Positions 41,331 to 49,445 of a stretch of 64,000 nucleotides of DNA are shown piece after piece. The notes beneath the pieces were generated by a model that was given only the letters and a program-made list of their open reading frames with translations, was not told the origin of the DNA and did not search any database. Position numbers and translations under genes: made by a program. Source of the DNA: CADEFQ01 sp050185195 (GTDB lineage: Bacteria; Pseudomonadota; Gammaproteobacteria; Steroidobacterales; Steroidobacteraceae); contig JBFWZQ010000010.1 in the NCBI GenBank assembly GCA_050185195.1, forward strand, positions 52,753 to 116,752, given 5' to 3'. Every line of letters starts with the position of its first letter. Position 1 is the first letter of the stretch.

Positions 41331-43261
41331 GCGCGTGGTGCCTTCAGCGTGTCGAGCCAGGCCTGGAACATCAGCACGTTCCACAGGTGCGTGTGCCACT
41401 TGCGCTGTCCGCCCTGGAAGCGCGACCACAGGCCACGCACGATCTTCGCATCGAAATGTCCTTCCTCCACGAGGCGCCGTTGCGCAAGCAGCGCCTCCGC
41501 CCAATCGCGCAGCGGGCCGCGCAGCCAGTCGGCGACCGGCGCGCCAAACCCCTGTTTCGCACGTTCGACGATTGTCGGGGGCACGTGGCGCGCAAGCAAA
41601 CGCCGCAGCAGCCACTTCGTCGAGCCGTCGCGCAGTTTCAGGTCGAGCGGCAGCGACCACGCGAACTCGGCGACACGATAGTCGAGCAGCGGCGCGCGCG
41701 CCTCGAGGCCCACCGCCATCGTGGCCCGATCGACTTTCACGAGGATATCGTCCGGCAGGTAAGTCACGAAATCGAGGTACATGAAACGATCGGCGGGCGA
41801 TCCGTGCGCCAGGCGGCGCGCGGCATCGGCGAACGGCGTTGGTGGCTCGATGCCGCCGCGCACGACCTTGTCCGGATGCCGCCAGCGCGACATGCGGTTC
41901 CGGTAGATGCCCTCGGCCGAGTCGACCGCCAGTTCCGCGGCGAACTGGCGCAGGGCGTGGCCGCGCGCCTCCTGCCCGGCCCAGGGCCGCAGCAGCCCGC
42001 GCAGGGTGGCACGTACGCCGCGCGGCAGGCTGGCGTGCAGCCGGGCGAGGCGCAGCGCGCGCAGGTAGCGGTTGTAACCACCGAACAGCTCGTCGCCTCC
42101 GTCGCCGGAGAGCACCACGGTGACTTCGCGCCGCGCGAGGCGTGAGACCAGCATGGTCGGGATCTGCGATGAATCCGCGAAGGGCTCATCGAAAACACGC
42201 GCGAGGTCGGGCACCGTGGCCAGTGCATCCTCGCCCGTCATGTAGAACTCGGTGTGCGCGGTGCCGAGATGGCTCGCCACCGCGCGAGCCGCGGGTGCCT
42301 CGTCGCGCCGCGGGTCCTGGAAACCGATGCTGAAGGTGCGCACGGGCGCACTCGCCTCCTGCTGCATCAGGGCCGTCACGAGCGACGAATCGATGCCGCC
42401 CGAGAGGAAGGCGCCCAGCGGCACGTCCGACTCGAGCCGCAGGCGCACGGCGTCGCGCAGCAACCCATCGAGCTGCGACAGGGCTGGCTCCACGCCCCCC
42501 TCGAACGGCTGCGCGAGCGCGTGTTCCGCGCGCGCCACTGCATTCCACCACGGGCGCGCGGCGGCGAGCGGGTCGTGCCGGCCCGCGCCCGCTGCGATGG
42601 CGCGCGCATCGAACTCGATGGCGGTGCCGGGCGGGACCTTGAACACCCCCTGCAGGATCGACCACGGCGAGGGCACGTAATTGAAGCGCAGCATCGCCTG
42701 CAGCGCCCCGCGCTCGACCTCGGGCTGGAAGCCGGGAATCGCGAACAGGGCCTTCAGCTCGGATCCAAAGGCGAGCGCCTGGCCGCACCAGCCGTAATAG
42801 AGCGGCTTCTTGCCGACCCGATCGCGCGCCAGCGTGAGCTTGCGTGCGTCCGCGTCCCAGAGTGCAAACGCGAACATGCCGTTCGCCTCGCGCAGCGCTG
42901 CCTCGAGGCCCCATGCCTCGATCGCGGCGAGCAACACCTCGGTATCCGAGTGCCCGCGAAACGCGGTGCCCTCGCGCTCGAGGCGCGTGCGCAACGCGCG
43001 GAAATTGTAGATCTCACCGTTGAAGACGATCTGCAGGCGACCCGAAGCCGACGCCATCGGCTGATGGCCGGCCGCCGACAGGTCGATGATCGAGAGTCGT
43101 CGGTGCGCGAGCGCGAGGCCCGCGGCGGCATCGACCCAGACGCCGGCATCGTCGGGGCCACGGTGAGCGATCGCGTCGGCCATGCGGCGCGCAAGGTCGC
43201 GCAGTTCGTCCGCGCCCTGTCCGCCCGAGTGCCCGTGAAAGATGCCCGCGATGCCGCACAT
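41327..43261 (-). CDS. asnB: glutamine-hydrolysing asparagine synthetase
   Basis: Transfers glutamine nitrogen to an aspartyl or similar carboxylate via an adenylate. 644 residues. The N-terminal class II amidotransferase domain has the nucleophile Cys2 (MCGIAGIFHG) and 'HRGPDDAGVW'. The C-terminal synthetase has the PP-loop 'GAFLSGGIDSSLVTALM' near residue 288 and 'VVLSGDGGDELFGGYNRY'. Length and sequence fit the AsnB paralogues found in surface polysaccharide loci, which modify sugars or peptides rather than make free asparagine. Next to an exporter and divergent from a CDP-glycerol-type transferase. Confidence 0.92.
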   Translation of the reverse strand: MCGIAGIFHGHSGGQGADELRDLARRMADAIAHRGPDDAGVWVDAAAGLALAHRRLSIIDLSAAGHQPMASASGRLQIVFNGEIYNFRALRTRLEREGTAFRGHSDTEVLLAAIEAWGLEAALREANGMFAFALWDADARKLTLARDRVGKKPLYYGWCGQALAFGSELKALFAIPGFQPEVERGALQAMLRFNYVPSPWSILQGVFKVPPGTAIEFDARAIAAGAGRHDPLAAARPWWNAVARAEHALAQPFEGGVEPALSQLDGLLRDAVRLRLESDVPLGAFLSGGIDSSLVTALMQQEASAPVRTFSIGFQDPRRDEAPAARAVASHLGTAHTEFYMTGEDALATVPDLARVFDEPFADSSQIPTMLVSRLARREVTVVLSGDGGDELFGGYNRYLRALRLARLHASLPRGVRATLRGLLRPWAGQEARGHALRQFAAELAVDSAEGIYRNRMSRWRHPDKVVRGGIEPPTPFADAARRLAHGSPADRFMYLDFVTYLPDDILVKVDRATMAVGLEARAPLLDYRVAEFAWSLPLDLKLRDGSTKWLLRRLLARHVPPTIVERAKQGFGAPVADWLRGPLRDWAEALLAQRRLVEEGHFDAKIVRGLWSRFQGGQRKWHTHLWNVLMFQAWLDTLKAPRA

Positions 43262-43309
43262 GAGCGCGCATAGTGGCGACTCGCCGCGGATTCGGCAATT
43301 TCACTTGTT

Positions 43310-44356
43310 ATGATGCCCCGCATGCGCCGCTACCTGCTGTTCGTCTCGCAGCTCTATGCCTATGCGATCCTGCGGCCGCTCGCGGCCGCCGCCGCAGCGC
43401 GCGGCGACGACGTGGCGTGGTACTTCGAACATGACGCCGACGCCCGCTACCTGCGTGCGGGCGAGCACCGGCTCGCAACCGTGGCGGACGTGCGCGCCTG
43501 GCAGCCGCATGCGGTCTTCGTGCCGGGCAACTGGGTGCCGCATTTTTTCCCCGGGCACAAGGTCGAGGTGTTCCACGGCTTCAGCGTCGGCAAGCGCAGC
43601 GAGGCACGCGGGCATTTCCGCATCCGCGGCAGCTTCGATCTGTACTGCACGCACGGCCCGGACACCACGGTGCCGTTCGAGGCGCTCGCACGCGAGCACG
43701 GCTATTTCCGCGTGGTCGAGACCGGCTGGCCGAAGCTCGACCCGCTGTTTTCGGGCCTCTATCCACGCTCGGCGCACGCACGCCCGGTCGTGCTCTTCGC
43801 CTCGACGTTCACCGAATCGATCTCGGCCGCGCGCAGCCTGCGCGACACGATCGCGCGACTCGGCGCGCGCGGCGAATGGGACTGGCTGCTGACGCTGCAC
43901 CCCAAGATGGCGCCGGACGTCGTTGCTGCCTATCGTGCGCTCGAGGGGCCGCATGTGCGCTTCGTCGAGACCGACGACATCCTCGCGCTGTACGCGCAGG
44001 CGGACGTGCTGCTGTCGGACACCTCTTCCGTGGTGCCGGAGTTCCTCGTGCAGCTGAAGCCGGTCGTCACGCTGCGCAATCGCAAGCCCGGGCCGCAGCT
44101 GCTCGACGTGCAGCGGCCCGAGGACGTGGAAGCGGCGCTGCGCACGGCGCTCACGCGCCCCGCTGCACTCATGCAGGCGATTCAGGCTTACGCCGATCAT
44201 GTCCATCCGGCACGTGACGGTCGCGCGAGCGAGCGCATCCTCGATGCGACGGAAGCTGCGATCCAGGCGGGGCGTTCGGGCCTGCGTCGCCGGCCGCTGA
44301 ATGCCTGGCGCCGCCTGCAGGCGCGCAAGCGGCTCGGCTATTGGTCGTTGCGCTAA
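43310..44356 (+). CDS. CDP-glycerol glycerophosphotransferase family protein
   Basis: 348 residues, with the two-domain fold of TagB/TagF enzymes (PF04464) that add glycerol phosphate or related groups. Recognisable parts are 'VEVFHGFSVGKRSEARGHF', 'VVETGWPKLDPLFSGLYP', 'VLFASTFTESISAA' and 'DVLLSDTSSVVPEFLVQLKPVVTL'. In a Gram-negative it may build phosphoglycerol on LPS or a capsule. Three candidate ATGs lie within five codons. It shares the bases CTAA with the stop of the convergent OsmC gene. Confidence 0.8.
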   Translation: MMPRMRRYLLFVSQLYAYAILRPLAAAAAARGDDVAWYFEHDADARYLRAGEHRLATVADVRAWQPHAVFVPGNWVPHFFPGHKVEVFHGFSVGKRSEARGHFRIRGSFDLYCTHGPDTTVPFEALAREHGYFRVVETGWPKLDPLFSGLYPRSAHARPVVLFASTFTESISAARSLRDTIARLGARGEWDWLLTLHPKMAPDVVAAYRALEGPHVRFVETDDILALYAQADVLLSDTSSVVPEFLVQLKPVVTLRNRKPGPQLLDVQRPEDVEAALRTALTRPAALMQAIQAYADHVHPARDGRASERILDATEAAIQAGRSGLRRRPLNAWRRLQARKRLGYWSLR

Positions 44357-44760
44357 GGGTCGTTGCGCTTGGCGAAACGCGAGTCGATCGCGACACCCTT
44401 CAGCAGCGTCTTCGTGACCGGCGTCTTGCCGGCGATCTCGAGCAGGCGCGCGCGCTGCTCGTCGGTGAGCGGCGCGGAAACGGCAATCTCGCGCGCAATC
44501 GACTCGCCGCCCGCCTCGTCGCGCGTCAGCGCGAGATGGATCCGGACAGTGCCCAGCTCCCAGCCCTTGCGCTCGGCGTACATGCGCAGCGTGATCGACG
44601 TGCAGGCGCCGAGCGAGGCGAGCAGGATCTGGTAGGGCGCGGGCCCACTGTCGGCGCCGCCGAGCCGCTCGGGTTCGTCGGACTGCATCGCATGGCGGCC
44701 CATCACGATGTCCTGCGCGTATTTCGTGTCGCTGGTGACTTCCGCTTTTGCGAGCATCAT
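44353..44760 (-). CDS. OsmC-family protein lacking the second active cysteine
   Basis: 135 residues with the OsmC fold (PYQILLASLGACTSITLRMYA). The first cysteine is Cys53. In YhfA/OsmC relatives a second Cys lies in 'CPVHKTL'; here the segment reads 'TPVTKTLLKG', so a two-cysteine peroxidase mechanism is unlikely. The start shares ATGA with the decarboxylase stop. Function unknown. Confidence 0.87.
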   Translation of the reverse strand: MMLAKAEVTSDTKYAQDIVMGRHAMQSDEPERLGGADSGPAPYQILLASLGACTSITLRMYAERKGWELGTVRIHLALTRDEAGGESIAREIAVSAPLTDEQRARLLEIAGKTPVTKTLLKGVAIDSRFAKRNDP

Positions 44761-46184
44761 GCCGATTTCCTTTCCGCGGTTTCCCGCAACAGGCGCCACA
44801 GCGCCTCCACGTGTTCACGCTCCGTCCTCTCGACGCCGAAGGACACCCGCGCCATCCACCGGCCCTCGAGCTGCGACGGCGTGAGATACGCCTTGCCGGA
44901 GCTGTTGATTCGACCGACCCAGTCGAGGGTATGCGCATCGAGCGCTTCGCCCTCGAGCCCCGGCGTCTCGTGGCGCACGCACACCGTCTGCAGCGGCACG
45001 GGCGCGAGACGCACCCAGTGCTCCGTCGCATCGACCTTCGCGGCAAACCAGCGCGCGTGGGTGAGGTCGCGCCGCAGGCGCGCCTGCAAGCCCGCGACAC
45101 CCTGCTCGCGCAGCAGGAACCAGAGCTTGAGCGCGCGCATGCGGCGACCGAGCGGAATGCCCCAGTCGCGGTAGTTGACCGCCGCGCCGTCGGCACCGGT
45201 CTGCAGGTAGCTCGGGTTCGTCGACATCACGCGCACGAGGTGCTGCGGGTCGCGCACGAAATACACCGAACAGTCCATCGAGACGCCGAGCCACTTGTGC
45301 GGGTTCACCACGATCGAATCGGCACGTTCGATGCCGGCCCACAACGGGCGGCACTCGGGCAGGATCATCGCCGAACCGCCCATCGCGCCGTCCACGTGCA
45401 ACCAGAGGCCGTGTGCCTGCGCGACCCGCCCGATCGCGTCGATGGGATCGATCGCAGTCGTGCCCGTGGTGCCGGTCGTCGCGACCACCGCGCAGGGCTG
45501 CGCGCCGCGCTCTAGGTCCTCGTGGATGGCGGCCTCGAGCGCGTCGGCGCGCATCGCAAACGCCTCGTCCGTTTCGATGAGGCGCAACTGCTCGCGTCCG
45601 AAACCCGCGAGCAGCGCCGCCTTGTCGACCGAGCTGTGCGCATGCCCCGACACATAGATGACGAGCGGCTTGCCCGCCGACTGCAATCCACCCCGGGCGG
45701 CCGCGTAACCGGTCGTACGCTCGCGCGCGCAGATGAGCGCGACGAGCGTCGCCTCGGACGCCGTGCCCTGGATCACGCCGCGAAACACCTCGGGCAACCC
45801 GAGCATCTGGCGCAGCCAATCGGTCGTGGTTTCCTCCAGCTCGGTGAGCGCCGGACTCGACTGCCAGTTTAGGCCGAGTTGCGCGAGCCCCGTGCTCGCG
45901 AGGTCGCCGAGCACCGCCGCGAGCGCGTTGTTCGAGGGGAAATAGCCGAAGAAATTCGGGCTCTGCCAGTTCGTGCAGCCGGGCAGGACGATCGCCTCGA
46001 GGTCGCGCATCACCGCGTCGAACGGCTCGGGTGCCTCGGGCGGCGCGGCGGGGAGCGCGGCGCGCACATCGCCGGGCCGGTTCGCGGATAGGACCGGCAA
46101 TTCACCGCTGTAGACCTTCGCACGGTAGTCGGCGATCCAGTCGACGAGGGTGTGGGCGGCGGTGCGGAATTCTTCGGGGGTCAT
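44757..46184 (-). CDS. PLP-dependent aromatic-L-amino-acid decarboxylase family enzyme
   Basis: Group II decarboxylase of 475 residues. PLP lysine is Lys297 in 'VVNPHKWLGVSMDCSVYF'. Other signatures are 'NWQSPNFFGYFPSNNALAA' (substrate loop), 'GTASEATLVALICARE', 'VSGHAHSSVDKAALLAG' and 'HVDGAMGGSAM'. Relatives act on Trp, Tyr, Phe or DOPA to give amines, or make phenylacetaldehyde; the substrate cannot be called. Translated upstream of and coupled to the OsmC gene. Confidence 0.9.
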   Translation of the reverse strand: MTPEEFRTAAHTLVDWIADYRAKVYSGELPVLSANRPGDVRAALPAAPPEAPEPFDAVMRDLEAIVLPGCTNWQSPNFFGYFPSNNALAAVLGDLASTGLAQLGLNWQSSPALTELEETTTDWLRQMLGLPEVFRGVIQGTASEATLVALICARERTTGYAAARGGLQSAGKPLVIYVSGHAHSSVDKAALLAGFGREQLRLIETDEAFAMRADALEAAIHEDLERGAQPCAVVATTGTTGTTAIDPIDAIGRVAQAHGLWLHVDGAMGGSAMILPECRPLWAGIERADSIVVNPHKWLGVSMDCSVYFVRDPQHLVRVMSTNPSYLQTGADGAAVNYRDWGIPLGRRMRALKLWFLLREQGVAGLQARLRRDLTHARWFAAKVDATEHWVRLAPVPLQTVCVRHETPGLEGEALDAHTLDWVGRINSSGKAYLTPSQLEGRWMARVSFGVERTEREHVEALWRLLRETAERKSA

Positions 46185-46196
46185 GATGGGCTCGTC

Positions 46197-46415
46197 AAGA
46201 ATGCGGCGGCACGGGGTAATGAGGCTTTACGACCGACGCCTCGCGGGTCGAGCGCATCGCCTGCGGCGATGTTCCCTCGCATCGGCGGCGCTCGGCGTGA
46301 GATCAAGCCGTAATCGGCACCGCCGCGGTCGCCTCGCTCTGACCGCCGATGCTCGGCGCTCTCCACGCTCGTTGTCGGCCGTAAAACCTCAATGGCCCGT
46401 GCCGTCGTCATGCTT
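46197..46415. repeat. 219-bp element with long imperfect inverted ends
   Basis: The 274-base gap upstream of the decarboxylase gene has no gene. Its ends are inverted copies: 46208-46237 and 46374-46403 match at 25 of 30 positions (GGCACGGG...TTTACG.CCGAC). The similarity extends outward with one gap to about 41 positions. The centre contains smaller hairpins such as CATCGCC-TGC-GGCGATG. No clear target duplication was seen. It resembles a MITE-like or structured RNA element. Confidence 0.6.
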
Positions 46416-46458
46416 CGCATGCTCCCCTGCCCCGCGAGGATTCCGATCCGCACGAGTA

Positions 46459-46953
46459 TCAGGGTGGATGGTGCGCGAACACCGTCGTCGTGCCGTCCGC
46501 GGCGACGAGTTCGACGTCGTAGGGCTGCGCGGTGCCGTCGGGCGTTTCCATGCCTGGCGAGCCGGCGGGCATGCCGGGCACGGTGAGGCCCTTCGCCTGC
46601 GGCCGCTCGGCGAGCAGGCGCTTCACGTCGGCGGCGGGCACGTGGCCCTCGACGAAATAGCCGTCCACTTCCGCGGTGTGGCAGGAGCCCTTTGCGTAAG
46701 GCACGCCCACTTTCGTCTTGATCGCGTCCAGGTTGTCGACGTTTTTTACCTCGACGGGAAAGCCCGCCGACTTCATGTGCGTGACCCACGCCTCGCAACA
46801 GCCGCAGGCGGGACTCTTGTGCACGACCACGAGGGGCAGGCTTGCGTCCACCCTGGGCTGCGTGGCCACCGCCGTCGTCGACTGCCCGCAGGCCGCGAGC
46901 GCCGCCGCGCACAGCAGCGCCAGGACTACAGGTCGAAAATTGATGCGCGTCAT
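46459..46953 (-). CDS. DUF411 metal-binding lipoprotein (CopG-like)
   Basis: A 164-residue exported protein (lipobox LAAC) of the DUF411 family, often found with copper resistance genes. The key motif is 'VHKSPACGCCEAWVTHM' (CGCC metal site), plus 'VPYAKGSCHTAEVDGYFVEGHV' with further Cys/His. A periplasmic copper-handling role is inferred from the family; no copper genes lie nearby. Confidence 0.88.
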   Translation of the reverse strand: MTRINFRPVVLALLCAAALAACGQSTTAVATQPRVDASLPLVVVHKSPACGCCEAWVTHMKSAGFPVEVKNVDNLDAIKTKVGVPYAKGSCHTAEVDGYFVEGHVPAADVKRLLAERPQAKGLTVPGMPAGSPGMETPDGTAQPYDVELVAADGTTTVFAHHPP

Positions 46954-46960
46954 GATGCGG

Positions 46961-47194
46961 TCATTCCTCCCAGCCGACCTCGATGCCGTCGGTGTCTCCC
47001 ACGGCGCTGCGCAGCAGCGTCACGAGCGCCGTGGAAGCGCCGAGTCCGACGAGCTGGTCGATCGTCGTCGTGTTGATGAAATAGTCGGTGTCCGTCCCGT
47101 GCTCCTCTTCCAGGTGGTCGATGAGCACGTTCAGGTCGTCGTCCGTGATCGACCCGAGGAAGACACCGTCGCTCTTGCGGTGCAGGCGTGGCAT
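46961..47194 (-). CDS. conserved small acidic protein, function unknown
   Basis: 77 residues, acidic, soluble, without a signal peptide: 'LGSITDDDLNVLIDHLEEEH' and 'TTTIDQLVGLGASTALVTLL'. The pattern looks like a small helical protein-interaction domain. I do not recognise a characterised family. It ends 7 bases before the DUF411 gene on the same strand. Confidence 0.72.
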   Translation of the reverse strand: MPRLHRKSDGVFLGSITDDDLNVLIDHLEEEHGTDTDYFINTTTIDQLVGLGASTALVTLLRSAVGDTDGIEVGWEE

Positions 47195-47225
47195 GGGGGG
47201 CTCTCCGGTCGGTGGACCCCCGCCA

Positions 47226-47600
47226 TTATGACCCGAATAGCCAGCGCCAGGCCCAGTACGCGCACAGGGCGGCGCCGAGCAGCCAGACGGCGACGATCAC
47301 GACGGTTACGACGCGGCTGGCCGCTCTCTCTCGCTGCGCCGACTCGCGCGCCCATGCGCGGCATTGCGCGAGGACATCCCGCGGAATCAGGCGACTCGCG
47401 AGCCAGATGCCGAGCGGCACCAGGACGAGATCGTCGAGCAGGCCCAGCACGGGGATGAAATCCGGGATCAGGTCGATCGGGCTGAGCGCGTACGCGACGA
47501 CCCCCGCGACGAGCAGCTTCGCGTACCACGGCGTGCACGGATGGTGGGCCGTCAGCGCGAGCGCGCGCAGTTCCAGTCGCAGTTCGTCAAGCGCGCGCAT
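47226..47600 (-). CDS. YkvA-like DUF1232 membrane protein
   Basis: 124 residues. The DUF1232 signature 'YALSPIDLIPDFIPVLGLLDD' is clear, flanked by a hydrophobic N-terminal segment and a C-terminal transmembrane helix (VVTVVIVAVWLLGAALCAYW). Function unknown. The start lies inside the last 14 bases of the GNAT gene. Confidence 0.87.
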   Translation of the reverse strand: MRALDELRLELRALALTAHHPCTPWYAKLLVAGVVAYALSPIDLIPDFIPVLGLLDDLVLVPLGIWLASRLIPRDVLAQCRAWARESAQRERAASRVVTVVIVAVWLLGAALCAYWAWRWLFGS

Positions 47601-48099
47601 CGAACGCGGCGTGAAACGACACGACGCCGCGCGGCAATGGCCCACCGAACGCCAGCGCCTGGAAATATTCCGGCGGCACATCGGGCAGCACGAGATCTGT
47701 CTCGGCACGAAAGCCGAACCGCCCATAGAACGCCGGCTCGCCGAGCACGACGCAGCCCGCGGCACCGCGGGCCCGCAAGGCTCCCAGCGCCTCGCGCACG
47801 AGGCGCGAACCGATACCCTGCCCCTGGTGCGCGGGCAGCACCGCGATGGGCCCGAGCCCATGCCAGCCACGCGCGCCGTCCGACAGGACAACCGGCGACG
47901 CCGCGACGTGGCCGATCACGGTACCTGCTTCCACCGCAACGAGCGACACCGCGAGCGCGCCAGCCCTGCGCAACGCGGCCACGATGAACTGCTCGGTGTG
48001 GCTCGTGTGCGGCGCGGCCAGGAACGCCGCTCTCGTCACCGCCTCGATTGCCGCTTCGTCCTGCGGCGATTCCGGCCTGACCAGGACATCCATCGACAT
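47587..48099 (-). CDS. GNAT-family N-acetyltransferase
   Basis: 170 residues, one GNAT domain with the acetyl-CoA loop 'VLPAHQGQGIGSRLVREAL' and 'VVLGEPAFYGRFGFRA'. The latter pattern marks the YhbS-like subfamily. Substrate unknown. Start and stop overlap the upstream GST gene as TGATG. Confidence 0.88.
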   Translation of the reverse strand: MSMDVLVRPESPQDEAAIEAVTRAAFLAAPHTSHTEQFIVAALRRAGALAVSLVAVEAGTVIGHVAASPVVLSDGARGWHGLGPIAVLPAHQGQGIGSRLVREALGALRARGAAGCVVLGEPAFYGRFGFRAETDLVLPDVPPEYFQALAFGGPLPRGVVSFHAAFDARA

Positions 48100-48680
48100 C
48101 AGGCCGGCTTCGATTGCGCGATGAACGGTGTCGAAGCCCACTGCATCGCGTAGCTGCGCAGGCCCGGAAACCCGAGCTCGACCACCTGGTACAGCTCGAG
48201 GTGATCCCACATCGCCACTGCGTGAAACGCCAGGTACGCCGGCTCGCGCGGAAAGCGGTCGCTGCGGGCCTCGAGCCACGCGAGGCCTTGCTGGATGGAC
48301 TCCCGCAGCTTGTCGAAGCGGCGATGCGCCCGCGTGTCGAGCCCCGTGCGCGCGGCGAGGATCAATTCCACTTCCGCCGCCATCACGCCGTTCATCACGG
48401 CGCGCGCATTCAGCATCTCCGCATCGGTCGTCAGCACGCCGAAGCGATCCGCAGGATCGAGCATTCTCACGAGGTACGCGGCGATGTGATCGGAATCGAA
48501 AACGGAGATCGTCCCGTCGAGGAGCGTCGGCACTTTCATCAGCGGATTTGGGCCATAAGCCGCGGGGCGCGCGTCCGCCACATTGCCGGCGTCGATCAGC
48601 TCGACCTCAACATCGAGCGCGGCGAGCAGGATCCGAACCTTGCGGGAGAAGTGCGAGCGGGGGGTGTAGATGAGCTGCAT
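48099..48680 (-). CDS. glutathione S-transferase family protein
   Basis: 193 residues: N-terminal thioredoxin-like domain ('QLIYTPRSHFSRKVRILLAAL', 'YGPNPLMKVPTLL', 'VFDSDHIAAYL') and an all-helical C-terminal domain. The N-terminal Ser/Arg region resembles the YibF group. No substrate can be assigned. First gene of the GST-GNAT-DUF1232 overlap series. Confidence 0.88.
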   Translation of the reverse strand: MQLIYTPRSHFSRKVRILLAALDVEVELIDAGNVADARPAAYGPNPLMKVPTLLDGTISVFDSDHIAAYLVRMLDPADRFGVLTTDAEMLNARAVMNGVMAAEVELILAARTGLDTRAHRRFDKLRESIQQGLAWLEARSDRFPREPAYLAFHAVAMWDHLELYQVVELGFPGLRSYAMQWASTPFIAQSKPA

Positions 48681-48837
48681 TGATTCAGCTTCGCACCGAG
48701 CGATTCTTCCACATGGTTGGATTGCGTGCCATGTGAGTTGTAGCCTTGACCCGGCAAGCCAGTTTGTCGCCGCTGTACGCTCGTCGCCCAAGCCATTTTT
48801 CAAGCCGTCGAGGTCGAATGTATGACAGACCGCCAGA

Positions 48838-49197
48838 CTACGTGCGCGGCCGACAGGCCTGATCCTCGTAGTTCGGCAGCGTGGCCGTGGACTCAAACCC
48901 GACATTCTCCGCCATGGAAAGATCGCGCGTATCGATCGTGTACACGTTGATCATGCCCGTCGACACACCGCACAGCGCCGGGTAAGCGTAACCATCCCCG
49001 GACTTCTGCCCGCACGACACGCCGATCCCGGCGTTCGTGAGCTCGCGCTCCATCACCTGGACCGCGACGCCCGTGCCCTCGCATTGCACTGAGCCGTCGT
49101 ACTTGAACACTTTCGAAAGATTCACGCTGTCGCTGGAGCAGCTCGCAATGAACACCGCCGCATACACGAAGGCCGAGTTGATTCTCTGATGGATCAT
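48838..49197 (-). CDS. small predicted lipoprotein
   Basis: 119 residues with a lipoprotein signal (FIASC lipobox, Cys near residue 20) and three further Cys in the mature part (about residues 39, 62 and 76) that may form disulfides. 'YAYPALCGVSTGMINVYTIDT' is the most patterned stretch. I do not recognise a family. A GGGAGC Shine-Dalgarno supports the start. Confidence 0.6.
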   Translation of the reverse strand: MIHQRINSAFVYAAVFIASCSSDSVNLSKVFKYDGSVQCEGTGVAVQVMERELTNAGIGVSCGQKSGDGYAYPALCGVSTGMINVYTIDTRDLSMAENVGFESTATLPNYEDQACRPRT

Positions 49198-49445
49198 GGC
49201 TCTGCTCCCGTGGACGCGCATCGCCACCATGCACATGCGACTTCCACACGAAGGTAACCACTTTCGCCTTCAGGAAAGTTGCCTGTCAATGAGGGGGAGC
49301 GTGGCCAGGCATTTTTGCCTTGCAAATCAATCGGGTCACTGGACGCTGCCTGCCATGCAGGCGCGCAGGCCCTCGATACAGGACTCGCCTACGCCTCTGC
49401 CCGCGTCGATCAGCTCGCCCCGCCCCGGGCGCTGCCGCGCCGGGA

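Noticed and set aside
48681..48837. Spacer between the GST gene and the small lipoprotein as an RNA gene
   Set aside because: No tRNA fold, hairpin-plus-T terminator or promoter pair was found.
49348..49362. GCCTGC-CAT-GCAGGC hairpin downstream of the small lipoprotein and RND genes as a terminator
   Set aside because: Six-bp stem without a T tract on either strand.
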